From Bacteroidales bacterium (GTDB lineage Bacteria > Bacteroidota > Bacteroidia > Bacteroidales > F082): DNA of 64,000 bases. The translations under genes and the position numbers were made by a program. The DNA is taken from the NCBI GenBank assembly GCA_028277395.1, contig JANQGJ010000096.1, forward strand, positions 25,725 to 89,724, written 5' to 3'. Shown here piece by piece: positions 35,179-43,085 of the stretch (within the stretch, counting starts at the first letter, position 1; every line of letters begins with the position of its first letter). The notes beneath the pieces are model-generated. The model was given only the letters and a program-made list of their open reading frames with translations. It had not been told where the DNA came from and made no database searches.

Positions 35179-36383
35179 CAGTCTTTAACAGTTAATTCCA
35201 GTATAAATTCCGTAATTTTTTTGTTGCCCGAGTATTTTAAATCGAATAGTTCTGCTGATTCAACAAATTCCATATTATTTAATTTGCTTACCCAGTTGTT
35301 TATTTCTAAACTTGACCTTGAGTTACCGGTAATTAATATTGTGTTCTTTTGTATAACCAGGTTCTTTTTATATTTATTTATCTCAACAGGATTAATGAGC
35401 ATTTCGTCAAATACCATTTTTTTTGGTTTCGACGCAGCAATCTGATCAGCATAATATGCAAGCATGGATTTTGTATCTAATCCGGTTTTTGTAAGTAGTT
35501 GCTTTTTTTGTGCCAGTTCTTTTTTAAGTTTTTTTTCTTTGTTTAACAATGATCGGTTATGAAAAACTTCCTGGTTAATATCATTTACTTTTTTATTATA
35601 GTTGCTGTATGCCAGGAAATTTATGATTAATAACAGAAATAATAATGCCACCCCGGATTTAGCAAATATCTTAATAGCAATATTAGCTTTGTAATCATTG
35701 GCCGAACATATTACCTCTTCGGTTTTGGAGGTTGTTGTGTAATCATAAACTGATAAGTGTTTTATTGAAGATGCAAGTGCCGGCAGGTATTTGCCATTTA
35801 TTTCTTCCTCGGATATTAAATAACTATGATCTTCTCCCTCATATTTTTTAATACTCTCAATTGAAATTCCGGTGAAGTTGATTTCATAACCTGAAGTACA
35901 ATAAGTTGAAACAGAATTATCTGTAATTGTATTAATAATATCAATATTTAATGGTCCTGCAAAAACATCAAGAATTGTATAGCCTGCATCCAAAAAGGAT
36001 GTTATGGTATTACTTAATTGCTCGTTTCGAATAATTGCAACCCATGAGTTTTTTTCTTCCTGTTGGACTGTATTTACAGAGAATTCGTTTTCCCTTGCAA
36101 ACGGCAGGATTTTTTTGATTATTGACTCGTTTTCATCATTGTCTGCATAATCTTTTATTATAACACCTTTACCAGTGATAGTTAAACATACCGGTATTGT
36201 GTCCGGAAGTAATTCCTTGAGCTGTTTTAGATTTCTTATTTCTTCCTTTATTGGTTCAGGTATAAATCTGCCTTTTTCAATGTTTACAATTACAACATAA
36301 TATGTAATTTCATTTTCAGAGTTAAAATTTACTTCTATCCCTGCTATTTTCCTGTATTTTATTATGTTGTTTAGTTTAATCAT
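35178..36383 (-). CDS. GspL-like (PilM/PilN-fusion type) assembly protein
   Basis: 401 aa. A cytoplasmic actin-like-fold N-terminal domain (about 1-225) is followed by a TM helix (about 237-257), a coiled coil (NQEVFHNRSLLNKEKKLKKELAQKKQ) and a periplasmic PilN-like ferredoxin domain with ILITGNSRSSLEINNWVSKLNNMEFVESAEL. This is the GspL plan and would bind the GspE ATPase from the membrane. Sequence identity to known GspL is not recognisable by eye; the call rests on domain order and operon position. Confidence 0.6.
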   Translation of the reverse strand: MIKLNNIIKYRKIAGIEVNFNSENEITYYVVIVNIEKGRFIPEPIKEEIRNLKQLKELLPDTIPVCLTITGKGVIIKDYADNDENESIIKKILPFARENEFSVNTVQQEEKNSWVAIIRNEQLSNTITSFLDAGYTILDVFAGPLNIDIINTITDNSVSTYCTSGYEINFTGISIESIKKYEGEDHSYLISEEEINGKYLPALASSIKHLSVYDYTTTSKTEEVICSANDYKANIAIKIFAKSGVALLFLLLIINFLAYSNYNKKVNDINQEVFHNRSLLNKEKKLKKELAQKKQLLTKTGLDTKSMLAYYADQIAASKPKKMVFDEMLINPVEINKYKKNLVIQKNTILITGNSRSSLEINNWVSKLNNMEFVESAELFDLKYSGNKKITEFILELTVKD

Positions 36384-36399
36384 TGTACGATAACAGGGT

Positions 36400-38370
36400 T
36401 TAATATATTATAGTTGGTTTGATGAAAACATTTAGTTTATCAAATGAATTTTCTTTCGTCCTGCTTGAAAACAACCACTTTATTATTGGTATTCTACTAA
36501 GTAACGGAATACCGCTGCTTGATTCACTCAATTTCTTTTCTTCCAGGCCACCAAGCAATACCATTTCTTCATTTTTAATTCTTATCAGTGAGGTAAAGCT
36601 CCTAGAAATATTACCAGGAGGGGCTTCTTTGCTGATTCTTGTTGTAAAATCAGATTGTTCTACTACGATATCCAATGTTATTTGTTCATTACCTGAAACA
36701 ATTGGGTTTATTTTCAATGTAAAATCTACTTTTACAGGTTTATAATGTTGCGATTGAATATTTTGCGGATTCTGCGTACCAACAACACTGTTGGTTTCTT
36801 CAAGGTAGTATTCTGTATTTCCAATGGAAATGGAAGCTTCATGTCCGTTTAATGTTGATAATTTGGGAGTTGACCTCACCTTTACCAATCCATCACTTTC
36901 AAGAGCTTTCATTGACAAGTAGAAATTTGGTGATACTTTACCCATATTGAACCAGCCAAACCCGTTAAAGCTGTTTATAAGTTTATTTACTGAAGATGAA
37001 CTCATGGTAAAATCAACACCGGGAAGCAATGTTCCACCGGTTGTTACCGGTTCTTCACTTAAACCTGCACTTATTCCTGTAGATACGGAAACGTTTGACC
37101 GTGAATCAACGATCATTACTTCAATGAGCACTACGGGGACAACTTTGTCTATATCTGAAATAAATGCCTCAAGTTCGGTAATTGCCTGTGATGATCCGCA
37201 AATAATAAGGCTGTTGAGATCCGGGAATTCACTTATTTCAACTCCTTCAGATAACTTTGATGGTATTGCTGCTGTTATATCAACTACGGTTCTGGACTTT
37301 AACTGGATCACTTTTGTTAACCTCAGCTTTTCAATATTTCTGTCCCCGATAAGATATATTCCATTTACAACCTTAAAAGTATAGGAAGATCCGCTCAGCA
37401 GTTTTTCAAGAAACTCTTCGTAACCAATATTCTTTATCTGAATGGATCTGTTTCCTTCAAGTTTGGAGTAGATATAGTAATTAATCCCAACTTCATTTGA
37501 TACTGCTGACAGGATATCACCAATTGATACATTTAACGCAGTGACAGTTATGTTGCTTTGGTTGACAGCTGAAAACTCAAACGAACTTTCATCATTTTTG
37601 GAACTACCCTTTCCGTATTTATTTTTTGATTTATTGTTGTTTGCAACAACTTCTTTCTTGTTAAGTATGTAAAATCCTTCATCATTGGTTACTACCATAT
37701 CATTTGCCAGAGCGAATTTATCAAGGGACTGGTCAAATGGTGAATTGTCAATATAGCCGCTAACTCTTTTATCCTGAAGTCCCGGAGTAAATAATACATT
37801 TTTACCTGATTGAGATGTAATCTCTTTAACCACCATATATAATGAATCGTATTTCAGGTCCATCGACAGTGTATTGCTTTGTTTGTTATACACTATTTTA
37901 GGCTTTCTTGGCACATATGGCTTTGCCGGTTCTTCCGGTGGTATGTATTTCGAAAGTGAAATAATAGAACCTGTAATTTCAAGGGTAAGATCATATTGTT
38001 TACAAAGAAAGACAATGAGTTCTTTTGCTTTAACTTCTGCAAAGTTGTTTGTTACGTCCACTCTTATTGACGGATCGATGGTAATGTTAAGTTTATTTAG
38101 TTTCGCCAGATTTCTGATTAATTCCTGTATTGGCACATTACTAACAGTAAATGAAACTTTTTCGTTTAATCCGGGAGAAACCGAATCTATCTGATTAAGT
38201 TTATGCGTGATCTCAGAAATTCTATCCTGACCATATAATGATGATTGTGTATATCCAACAGTTAATAAAAATAGTAATGATATGAGTATCCCTTTTCTCA
38301 ACAATATGATTTGTTGAAAATAATACTTACAGTTACTGTTTTTTAGTATCTTATCGTTTATCTTACTCAT
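36400..38370 (-). CDS. gspD: Secretin of the type II/IV pilus family (GspD/PilQ-like)
   Basis: 656 aa. A 25-residue N-extension and signal peptide (ending SLYGQ) are followed by STN/N-type domains (VSFTVSNVPIQELIRNLAKLNKLNITIDPSI; VTALNVSIGDILSAVSNEVGINYYIYS), an N1-like domain (TKVIQLKSRTVVDI ... LNSLIICGS) and the secretin core: VPVVLIEVMIVDS, VRSTPKLSTLNGHEASISIGN, EEMVLLGGLEEKK, and IPLLSRIPIIKWLFSSR. It forms the outer-membrane channel. The gene sits 9 bp after gspE. Confidence 0.92.
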   Translation of the reverse strand: MSKINDKILKNSNCKYYFQQIILLRKGILISLLFLLTVGYTQSSLYGQDRISEITHKLNQIDSVSPGLNEKVSFTVSNVPIQELIRNLAKLNKLNITIDPSIRVDVTNNFAEVKAKELIVFLCKQYDLTLEITGSIISLSKYIPPEEPAKPYVPRKPKIVYNKQSNTLSMDLKYDSLYMVVKEITSQSGKNVLFTPGLQDKRVSGYIDNSPFDQSLDKFALANDMVVTNDEGFYILNKKEVVANNNKSKNKYGKGSSKNDESSFEFSAVNQSNITVTALNVSIGDILSAVSNEVGINYYIYSKLEGNRSIQIKNIGYEEFLEKLLSGSSYTFKVVNGIYLIGDRNIEKLRLTKVIQLKSRTVVDITAAIPSKLSEGVEISEFPDLNSLIICGSSQAITELEAFISDIDKVVPVVLIEVMIVDSRSNVSVSTGISAGLSEEPVTTGGTLLPGVDFTMSSSSVNKLINSFNGFGWFNMGKVSPNFYLSMKALESDGLVKVRSTPKLSTLNGHEASISIGNTEYYLEETNSVVGTQNPQNIQSQHYKPVKVDFTLKINPIVSGNEQITLDIVVEQSDFTTRISKEAPPGNISRSFTSLIRIKNEEMVLLGGLEEKKLSESSSGIPLLSRIPIIKWLFSSRTKENSFDKLNVFIKPTIIY

Positions 38371-38379
38371 ATATCTGTT

Positions 38380-39831
38380 TCAATTATCTGATAAAGCGTT
38401 GAAACTTTCATCATTTAACAATAGCGGAATAGCTTCGTCTATACTGGTTTCACCTTGCTTTACGGCATCAAGTACTAATTTTGAAATTGTGGAAATATCA
38501 TTTGATTTGAGATAATCATCTATATCGAAAACCTGTTGTTTGATAAGTTTTTCAAGTTCTTTATCAACAGGAAGTACTTCATATAAGGCTCTCCGGCCTT
38601 TGAATCCTGTAAAATGACATTCGTTGCAACCAACAGCTTTATAGGTAGTTATTCCTTTTGTTAAATCCCGTAATGCAACTGGTACCTTTTCTTTCGCTTC
38701 TTTATCAATCGTTTTACAGTTAGGACATAATAACCTGATCAGTCTTTGTGCCACTGACAATACAAGGGTATCAGCAAGATTATATGCAGGAACACCCATA
38801 TCGATCAGCCGGCTTATTGTTCCCCATGCAGAGTTGGTATGTACTGTTGATAGTACCAGGTGTCCTGTTAATGCCGCTCTGATAGCCATTTGTGCTGTAT
38901 CTACATCTCTGATCTCTCCAAGCATTATTATATCTGGGTCCTGACGAAGAAATGTCCGTAATGCTTTTGCAAATGATAAACCGATTCCTTCGTTTAACTG
39001 TACCTGGTTGACACCATCAATGGTATATTCAACCGGGTCTTCTATGGTTAGAATATTTGAGTCGTCAGTATTAAGGATTTTCAAGGTAGCATATAAAGTT
39101 GTTGTTTTGCCTGAACCTGTTGGTCCGCTGATAAGTATTATGCCCTGATTTCGTTTGGTTCCTGTTAAATAGTGATTTAACTGAGTATCATTGAATCCAA
39201 GGCTTTCGATTTTGATTTCGGTTGTATCATTACTTAACAGACGCATTACGATTTTCTCACCATAAATTGAAGGTAGTGTAGAAACACGAATATCAAATTT
39301 TCCACTTATAGTATCATGAACCATACGTCCGTCCTGGGGTAATCTTTTCTCAGCAATATCCATATTTGACTTTACCTTAATTTTATTAAGAAGTCCGGGA
39401 TATTCTTTTGGGTTCATACTATATTTTTCAATGAGCTTGCCATCTATCCTGATCCTGATCCTGCATTTTTGCTCCATAGGTTCTATATGGATATCACTGG
39501 ATCTGGATTGATGGGCATCATTAATTATGCGACCAAGGAAATCGTCAACATCCTGATTTGCCAATTGCTGAACCTTTTTTGAACTATTGCCATTGTGACT
39601 TCTGTAGTACCTGGCCAAGGCATGTTTAATGGTTTCATCATCAGAAAACGAGAATCTTACTTCTTTTCCCAAAATAAGTTCCAGTTCATCTTCAACAATA
39701 GCTGCATTACTCTTGTTGGAAAAAAAAGTAATACTGCTACCGTTAACCTCTTTTGGAATTATCTTGTAATGCCATGCCTGTTCTGAAGTTATCAGCTGTT
39801 GAATTTCCGTATCTATATTAATATCAGCCAT
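38380..39831 (-). CDS. gspE: Type II secretion/pilus assembly ATPase (GspE/PilB)
   Basis: 483 aa. N-terminal N1E-type domain, then RSSDIHIEPMEQKCRIRIRIDG (Asp box 1 region), DIAEKRLPQDGRM, Walker A GPTGSGKT (236-243), EDPVEY, the Asp/His boxes FLRQDPDIIMLGEIRD and TGHLVLSTVHTN, and a tetra-cysteine zinc site CPNC...CNEC (about 375-412). It hydrolyses ATP at the cytoplasmic face to drive pseudopilus assembly. All hallmark residues are intact. It follows the prepilin peptidase gene by 4 bp. Confidence 0.96.
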   Translation of the reverse strand: MADINIDTEIQQLITSEQAWHYKIIPKEVNGSSITFFSNKSNAAIVEDELELILGKEVRFSFSDDETIKHALARYYRSHNGNSSKKVQQLANQDVDDFLGRIINDAHQSRSSDIHIEPMEQKCRIRIRIDGKLIEKYSMNPKEYPGLLNKIKVKSNMDIAEKRLPQDGRMVHDTISGKFDIRVSTLPSIYGEKIVMRLLSNDTTEIKIESLGFNDTQLNHYLTGTKRNQGIILISGPTGSGKTTTLYATLKILNTDDSNILTIEDPVEYTIDGVNQVQLNEGIGLSFAKALRTFLRQDPDIIMLGEIRDVDTAQMAIRAALTGHLVLSTVHTNSAWGTISRLIDMGVPAYNLADTLVLSVAQRLIRLLCPNCKTIDKEAKEKVPVALRDLTKGITTYKAVGCNECHFTGFKGRRALYEVLPVDKELEKLIKQQVFDIDDYLKSNDISTISKLVLDAVKQGETSIDEAIPLLLNDESFNALSDN

Positions 39832-39835
39832 AGTT

Positions 39836-40369
39836 TTACCAGTAAGAATATATTCCTCCTATATAACCAAGTGTTTGATAATCGTTTGTAAGATTAATTA
39901 TATTAAGTCCATCCTGCAATGCGATACCAACAGATAATAACACACCTACTATTCCTGCCAATGGAATAAACTTTGCTTTTTTTGAAAAAGGCAAACTAAC
40001 GACCTGAAATAATGCTGAGAAAATAAAAGTGATAAGCAGGAATAATATCAGATTTACAGGTGAAAGAGCTATGCAAAGTAAACCAAAGGAAAGTACATCG
40101 GCCGAGCCTAACGAATTGTCGACTATAATTGTAAATTTTCTGTTTTTCAGACTTATCAACAAGGTCGCCATTAACAACATAAAAAGTATTATCAGGCAAT
40201 TAAGCCCGATGTTTTCCAGACATGCAACGGACTGCCCTTTTTGAAATAGCTGCACAAGCAACAAAATTGCCGCTATGGGAAAATAATACCAGTTAATGAG
40301 CCTTTTTGTAAAATCCTGATAGCTAATTATTAGTAAGAATGTTATTATCGCAATTGTAAGTATCCACAT
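39836..40369 (-). CDS. Minimal prepilin peptidase (A24-like, no methylase domain)
   Basis: 177 aa with about six TM segments. The two catalytic aspartates of A24 peptidases are placed as expected: Asp19 in SYQDFTKRLINWYYF and Asp91 in SLGSADVLSFGLL. The second motif reads GSAD instead of the GxGD consensus. The N-terminal methylation domain of PilD/GspO is missing, as in CpaA/TadV- and archaeal-type peptidases. It processes the leader peptides of the pseudopilins encoded on both sides. It begins 2 bp after the GspG-like gene. Confidence 0.75.
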   Translation of the reverse strand: MWILTIAIITFLLIISYQDFTKRLINWYYFPIAAILLLVQLFQKGQSVACLENIGLNCLIILFMLLMATLLISLKNRKFTIIVDNSLGSADVLSFGLLCIALSPVNLILFLLITFIFSALFQVVSLPFSKKAKFIPLAGIVGVLLSVGIALQDGLNIINLTNDYQTLGYIGGIYSYW

Positions 40370-40371
40370 CC

Positions 40372-40782
40372 CTAGTCTTTTAACACCTCTTTCAGGTTTT
40401 TATCCTGATCAATTTCCCATACATTATATACACCGTCTCCATCAAAATCAACAACGGCAGTTGCTCTTGCAAGGAATGTATTATTACTGTAATCAACAAT
40501 TTCAATGATGTAATTGGCTTTTCCTCCTTCATCGACGGTTTTTGCCTGCTCGAAACCAAGTTCAACAAGATCATCACTATACTTTGAGTGCATATAGAAA
40601 TGGCTTTTTTCGAGCATATGCAAATGGCCCAGTTGCATTTGAGCTTCGGTGCTTTTAGCTTTGGTAATTAAAGGCAATAAGCTGGGGAGTACCATTAGGA
40701 TGAGTACCCCGATAATAATCAACACCACCAAAAGTTCGTTAAGGGTATATCCCTTAAGCTTCTTCGAAAGGATCTTTTTCAT
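40372..40782 (-). CDS. Major pseudopilin, GspG-like, with EF-hand-type loop
   Basis: 136 aa. Leader MKKILSKKLKG, then YTLNELLVVLIIIGVLILMVLPSLLPLI: cleavage Gly11, Glu at +5, N-terminal helix. The C-terminal domain ends with DFDGDGVYNVWE (112-123), which matches the 12-residue EF-hand loop DxDxDGxxxxxE. Classical GspG binds calcium through a different C-terminal loop, so calcium stabilisation seems conserved in purpose but not in form. It is the first gene of the operon, transcribed from the region near 40.8-40.9 kb. Confidence 0.82.
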   Translation of the reverse strand: MKKILSKKLKGYTLNELLVVLIIIGVLILMVLPSLLPLITKAKSTEAQMQLGHLHMLEKSHFYMHSKYSDDLVELGFEQAKTVDEGGKANYIIEIVDYSNNTFLARATAVVDFDGDGVYNVWEIDQDKNLKEVLKD

Positions 40783-40925
40783 GATCGTATATTTTGAACG
40801 TTCTATACATTAATTACACGAAGGGCATGAAAATGTCTCTTTTGCCTGTAAATTTTGTGTTTTTTTTGTTAATAGGTGTTAAAATGTTGCGAGATGTGTG
40901 TTCGTTACAAACCCGAATCAGCGTT

Positions 40926-40975
40926 GGTAATTTAGATTAGATGATTATTGAGAGTGTTATTATATATGTGTCAGG
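40926..40975 (+). repeat. Array repeat copy A (tail fragment only)
   Basis: About 48 bases (TTTAGATTAGATGATTATTG onward) nearly identical to the 3' tail of repeat copy D at 44711-44758 and similar to the tail of copy C. It marks the left boundary of the cassette array, immediately before phd/yoeB. Confidence 0.7.
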
Positions 40976-41022
40976 GTGCATAAAAAATAGACAAAGAATC
41001 AAAAATATACGAATAAAGTACT

Positions 41023-41030
41023 TATATTTG
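41023..41030 (+). promoter_or_regulatory. Predicted -7 box TATATTTG for the Phd/YoeB pair
   Basis: TATATTTG followed by TAC, 33 bp upstream of the ATG at 41064. It shows that the longer frame from 40941 is not the real start. Confidence 0.5.
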
Positions 41031-41063
41031 TACTTTATTAATAACTTTATTATAAATACTACT

Positions 41064-41315
41064 ATGATCGCTGCAAATTTCACTGAGTTTAGAACAAGCT
41101 TAAAAAAATACCTTGACAATGTCGAAAACAATCATGAAACATTGATAATAAAAAGAAAATCAGGAAAAGGAACTGTCTTAATTTCCCTGGAAGAGTATAA
41201 TTCAATAATGGAAACTATGCACTTGTTAAGTTCAAAGACAAATGCTGACAGACTTTATGAGTCAATAGAACAGATAAAAAAGGGAGAAACTTTTGAAAAA
41301 GAATTAATAGAATAG
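41064..41315 (+). CDS. Phd/YefM-type antitoxin
   Basis: 83 aa. MIAANFTEFRTSLKKYLDNVENNHETLIIKRKSGKGTVLISLEEYNSIMETMHLL is the standard YefM/Phd DNA-binding fold, followed by a charged C-terminal toxin-binding tail (YESIEQIKKGETFEKELIE). It neutralises the YoeB-like toxin encoded 2 bp downstream and normally represses its own promoter. I use the ATG at 41064; the frame extends upstream to 40941, but that part overlaps repeat copy A and the -7 box. Confidence 0.92.
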   Translation: MIAANFTEFRTSLKKYLDNVENNHETLIIKRKSGKGTVLISLEEYNSIMETMHLLSSKTNADRLYESIEQIKKGETFEKELIE

Positions 41316-41317
41316 AA

Positions 41318-41578
41318 ATGAAAATCACTTCTTCAAAAAATTCCTGGGAAGATTATACTTCGTGGCAAAATGAAGACAAAAAGACCCTGAAAAAAATCAA
41401 TCTTCTTATAAAGGATATTCAAAGACATCCATTTGAAGGAACCGGAAACCCGGAACCACTTAAATATGATTTATCGGGATTTTGGTCACGTAGAATAGAT
41501 CGTGAACACAGACTCATATATCAGGTTTTCGACCAGGAAATCATAATTTACAGTTGTAGGTATCACTATGATAAGTAA
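41318..41578 (+). CDS. yoeB: YoeB-type mRNA interferase toxin
   Basis: 86 aa and close to E. coli YoeB throughout, including PFEGTGNPEPLKYDLSGFWSRRI. The catalytic residues occur at the same numbers as in E. coli: Glu46, Arg65, His83 and Tyr84. It cleaves mRNA in the ribosomal A site when freed from the antitoxin encoded 2 bp upstream. It is the content of the first cassette of the repeat array and ends about 37 bp before repeat copy B. Confidence 0.95.
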   Translation: MKITSSKNSWEDYTSWQNEDKKTLKKINLLIKDIQRHPFEGTGNPEPLKYDLSGFWSRRIDREHRLIYQVFDQEIIIYSCRYHYDK

Positions 41579-41615
41579 AAATTCACAGCCCAATAACTTA
41601 TAATTCTATTCCAAT

Positions 41616-41947
41616 AAAATACTGAGTCTGAATGTAATGTTGACTAAACCCAGGTCAGGTATGGGTAATGATTTATTCTGTATACTTTCTTACAGTTCTT
41701 TCAGGCAATAACCCGCTCGTTTGGGCTACAAGCCCAAACACATTCCAACACCCAAACCACAAAAAACCAACATTATCACAAACTATCCCAACCCTGTCCA
41801 TCATACCCCAAATTCACTAAATGCCACATTAGTAGCCAATTACAATTTCATTCTTTCCAAAAAACTACATAATACGGCAGAAATTTACAATACTCAAACA
41901 GGGTATTGTTTGGTGTTTAGTAAATTGGTAGGTTTGGAGGTTGATTA
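41616..41947 (+). repeat. Array repeat copy B
   Basis: About 330 bp. The 5' half (41616-41790) is close to copy C. It includes the 21-bp palindrome at 41719-41739, arms GTTTGGGCT and AGCCCAAAC with loop ACA, and the 3' core CAAACAGGGTATTGTTTGG (41894 onward). It lacks the CGTTTnnAAACG tail. A 76-codon ORF at 41721-41951 inside it is repeat-derived, not a gene, but reads TNYPNPV and so recalls a T9SS sorting tail. Confidence 0.8.
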
Positions 41948-41999
41948 TTAAATCAATTGAAATTCAAATTTAAACGTTAGCAAGCCTTTAATAACTGGC

Positions 42000-42200
42000 G
42001 TGTTTTCAGGAATCAATATTCCAGCAGTATTGTTATTGTTTTTAGTAATGTTTTTAATTCTACCAATGGAAATATTTGGTATTGAAATCACATTATCCAA
42101 CAATAATAACTGGAAAATTTATGACTTCATAAGTTTGTTTCTTTTATTTTTTTTGAGTAAAATTGTAAGCGATAACCATAATAATAAATATTATGAGTGA
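42000..42200 (+). CDS. Small two-helix membrane protein, cassette 2
   Basis: 66 aa from a GTG start. Two hydrophobic segments (about 6-25 and 40-56) joined by an Asn-rich loop (GIEITLSNNNNWKIYD). The function is unknown. It overlaps the next gene by 8 bases, so the two are co-translated. It could be a partner or the anchor of the PH-like protein. It is short, and a real product is supported mainly by the overlap. Confidence 0.45.
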   Translation: MFSGINIPAVLLLFLVMFLILPMEIFGIEITLSNNNNWKIYDFISLFLLFFLSKIVSDNHNNKYYE

Positions 42201-42552
42201 AAGCATTATTCTTAAAAAAAAACCGGAAATTAAATTCCAATTTCTTGACAATGGATTTGAATTAATTGATGGACACACAGAGCAAAATTCTGGTTCTTAC
42301 AATTATAGTGATATACAATCCATTGATTTAAATTGTGTTTGGTTTCCCAGACTTGCCAAATGGTTAAGAGTATTTACATGGATATTTAATGGAGTGCCAT
42401 ATTTTCCAGATGCTAAATCATATAAAAAAGCTAACCTTATTATTCATTTTAGAAAAACGAAACTTGGCATATGGTTAACTGATACTTATATGGCTGATAA
42501 TGCGAAAAGGATTAAGAAATTATTGGACGAAAAAACTACACCTAACGACTAA
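42193..42552 (+). CDS. Hypothetical protein with PH-like (bPH) features, cassette 2
   Basis: 119 aa. LKKKPEIKFQFLDNGFELIDG, then GSYNYSDIQSIDLNCVW, and ANLIIHFRKTKLGIWLTD fit the strand order of small bacterial PH-like domains ('f.i....l......i.y.dI..I.l......'). A hydrophobic stretch (LAKWLRVFTWIFNGVPYF) interrupts it. No catalytic motif. It ends about 14 bp before repeat copy C, so it fills cassette 2 with the small membrane protein. Confidence 0.5.
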   Translation: MSESIILKKKPEIKFQFLDNGFELIDGHTEQNSGSYNYSDIQSIDLNCVWFPRLAKWLRVFTWIFNGVPYFPDAKSYKKANLIIHFRKTKLGIWLTDTYMADNAKRIKKLLDEKTTPND

Positions 42553-42566
42553 CCATCCTGTTTTTG

Positions 42567-43008
42567 TAAAATACAGAACCTGAATGCAATGTTGACGAAA
42601 CTTTAGCCAGGTATGGGTAATGATTTATTTTGTATGCTTCCTTACAGTTCTTTCAGGCAATAACCCGCTCGTTTGGGCTTGTAGCCCAAACACATTCCAA
42701 TACCCAAACCACAAAAAACCAACATTATCACAAACTATCCCAAACCTGCAACTATCATACCCTAAAATTATCAAATATCACATTAACAGCCGTTTACAAT
42801 TTCACCCCTCCCCAAAAAATACACAATACAGCAGCAAGCAAAACTACCTAGGCAGGGTATTGTTTGGTGTTAAATAAGTTGGTTGGCTTGGAGGTAGGAA
42901 TAACCAGTTTGTATGAACTATGAAATCGTTTATAAACGGATATATGACTGATATTTCAAGGTTTATAGTTTGGGTTAGATGATTATTGAGGGGTTATTAT
43001 ATACATAC
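42567..43008 (+). repeat. Array repeat copy C (most complete)
   Basis: About 440 bp: 5' half, palindrome at 42671-42691 (arms GTTTGGGCT/AGCCCAAAC, loop TGT), 3' core CAGGGTATTGTTTGGTGTTA (42853-42872), the 12-base palindrome CGTTTATAAACG at 42927-42938, and the tail TTAGATGATTATTGAG. Short ORFs inside it (42620-42877 and 42630-42851) have no coding character. Confidence 0.85.
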
Positions 43009-43073
43009 GTTACCGGTCGCGTTGAGAAAAGAGTACAGTTAAGCAGTTTGAACAAGTTCAGGAATTAATTTAT

Positions 43074-43081
43074 TACATTTG
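43074..43081 (+). promoter_or_regulatory. Predicted -7 box TACATTTG, leaderless
   Basis: TACATTTG, with TTTG 23 bases upstream at 43047-43050. It ends only 4 bases before the GTG start at 43086, so the transcript would start at or next to the start codon. Confidence 0.5.
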
Positions 43082-43085
43082 TAGT

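Larger units (their letters stand above)
40783..41063. other. Intergenic region between the secretion operon and the cassette array
   Basis: It holds the divergent promoters, an 8-bp palindrome GAACGTTC at 40796-40803 just upstream of the pseudopilin start, the tail-only repeat copy (40926-40975), and the TATATTTG box at 41023-41030. Confidence 0.5.

Noticed and set aside
41721..41951. 76-codon ORF on the plus strand
   Set aside because: Lies entirely in repeat copy B; the same frame is broken in the other copies. Treated as part of the repeat.
42620..42877. Two short plus-strand ORFs (42620-42877 and 42630-42851)
   Set aside because: Overlapping frames inside repeat copy C with low-complexity Pro/Thr/Asn composition and no conserved start.
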